From: CAVYXK01 sp963708245
GTDB lineage: Bacteria > Pseudomonadota > Alphaproteobacteria > Acetobacterales > Acetobacteraceae
Direction: 5' to 3'
Length of the DNA stretch: 64,000 bases
NCBI GenBank assembly: GCA_963708245.1
Contig: OY970201.1
Coordinates: 744,001 to 808,000, forward strand
Shown: piece by piece, positions 63,606-64,000 of the stretch
Position numbering within the stretch: the stretch's first letter is position 1
Layout of the letters: each line of letters begins with the position of its first letter
Translations under genes and position numbers: made by a program
The notes under the pieces: model-generated
What the model saw: the letters and a program-made list of their open reading frames with translations, nothing else
Databases searched by the model: none
What the model was told of the DNA's origin: nothing

Positions 63606-64000
63606 TCAGTCCGCCGCTGCCGCGAGCGCTGGCAAGTCATCGAGCGCGTAGCGCGTGAACTGCCGGTTCAGGGCAGGCAACGGGCAGACCTCCATCCAGC
63701 CCTCGGCTGGCTTCATCACGATCATCATCACCGTCGCTGAAAGATTGTCACCGACAGCAGCCGGGCGGGGCGGACGGCACACCGAGTAAGGCGTCGCGAA
63801 ATCGTCAAAGAATGCCGCCTTCAGATCATTGACGGTGATCCGTCCCTGCCGTCGCGCCAGCGTGCCACGTACCCGCTCGGCGCGGTACGCGGAATCCGGT
63901 GTGGTCGGCAGTCCGGTGTCCCGTAGCTTCGCCAGCGCAGCCACGCTCTCGAAATGGTTCGCGTGCACCAGCAGCCCGTTCTGCGGCTGCAACAGGAAAC
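63606..64000 (-). CDS. C45-family (acyl-CoA:6-APA acyltransferase-like) Ntn hydrolase, C-terminal part (runs off right edge)
   Basis: The last 130 residues of a protein continuing beyond the window. Features: NGLLVHANHFES with the conserved Asn-His region, RDTGLPTTPDSAYRAERVRG, RITVNDLKAAFFDDFATPYS, VCRPP, and ATVMMIVMKPAEGWMEVCPL. This is the pattern of C45 penicillin-acyltransferase-like autoproteolytic hydrolases. The nucleophilic Cys lies outside the window. Substrate unknown; members cleave or transfer acyl groups on small amides. Confidence 0.8.
   Translation of the reverse strand, partial: FLLQPQNGLLVHANHFESVAALAKLRDTGLPTTPDSAYRAERVRGTLARRQGRITVNDLKAAFFDDFATPYSVCRPPRPAAVGDNLSATVMMIVMKPAEGWMEVCPLPALNRQFTRYALDDLPALAAAAD

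Overview
This is a GC-rich, densely coded window from an alphaproteobacterium, most likely of the Acetobacteraceae/Acetobacterales. The evidence is the mix of housekeeping blocks: serB, miaA-ilvB-ilvN-ilvC, ileS-lspA-DUF3035 lipoprotein, hrcA divergent from rph-rdgB, rpsU, def, and a COQ9-type ubiquinone gene. The taxon is inferred from gene content only. I saw no rRNA, tRNA or CRISPR array.

Layout. 1-9.0 kb (minus strand): a tightly packed catabolic operon with an SDR, a P1-family aminopeptidase/amidase, a 2-oxoglutarate dioxygenase, a family-5 binding protein, a creatininase-type amidohydrolase and a Dpp/Opp-type ABC transporter running off the left end. 9.1-12.1 kb (plus): a luciferase-like flavin oxidoreductase, then an overlapping uronate-dehydrogenase-like/sugar-lactonase pair. 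12.1-13.7 kb: first copy of an IS701-like element, which cuts the 3' end of a degenerate TPR-glycosyltransferase gene. 15.5-29 kb: core metabolism, interrupted by an islet (16.4-19.2 kb) with a GH19 lysin, a small secreted protein and a lower-GC membrane protein. 28.7-35.7 kb: assorted metabolic genes. 35.8-41.2 kb: a large regulator gene split by the second IS copy. 41.2-45.2 kb: GMC oxidoreductase, NHL propeller protein and NDH-2. 45.3-46.4 kb: a RES-Xre toxin-antitoxin pair. 46.8-54.9 kb: a giant poly-HAMP hybrid histidine kinase followed by a second hybrid kinase. 55.0-55.6 kb: a BrnTA pair whose toxin frame lacks a start codon. 55.6-64 kb: housekeeping and stress genes including hrcA, rph, rdgB, a UdgX-type uracil-DNA binding protein, rpsU, def and COQ9.

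Main points of interest. (1) A soluble kinase of about 2115 residues has ten exact 276-bp repeat units of HAMP type, followed by GAF, HisKA, HATPase and three receiver domains. (2) Two 1547-bp IS copies carry clean 4-bp target duplications and differ at one base that I found. Both carry the same frameshift at a six-C run in the transposase. Removing the second copy plus one duplication restores an uninterrupted 1264-residue regulator frame. (3) The left-end operon looks like an uncharacterised uptake and degradation pathway for an amide or peptide-like compound. (4) A mosaic palindromic repeat occurs four times, once between ilvB and ilvN where it reaches the likely ilvN start. (5) A BrnT reading frame follows the hrcA stop codon in the same frame and has no usual initiation codon.
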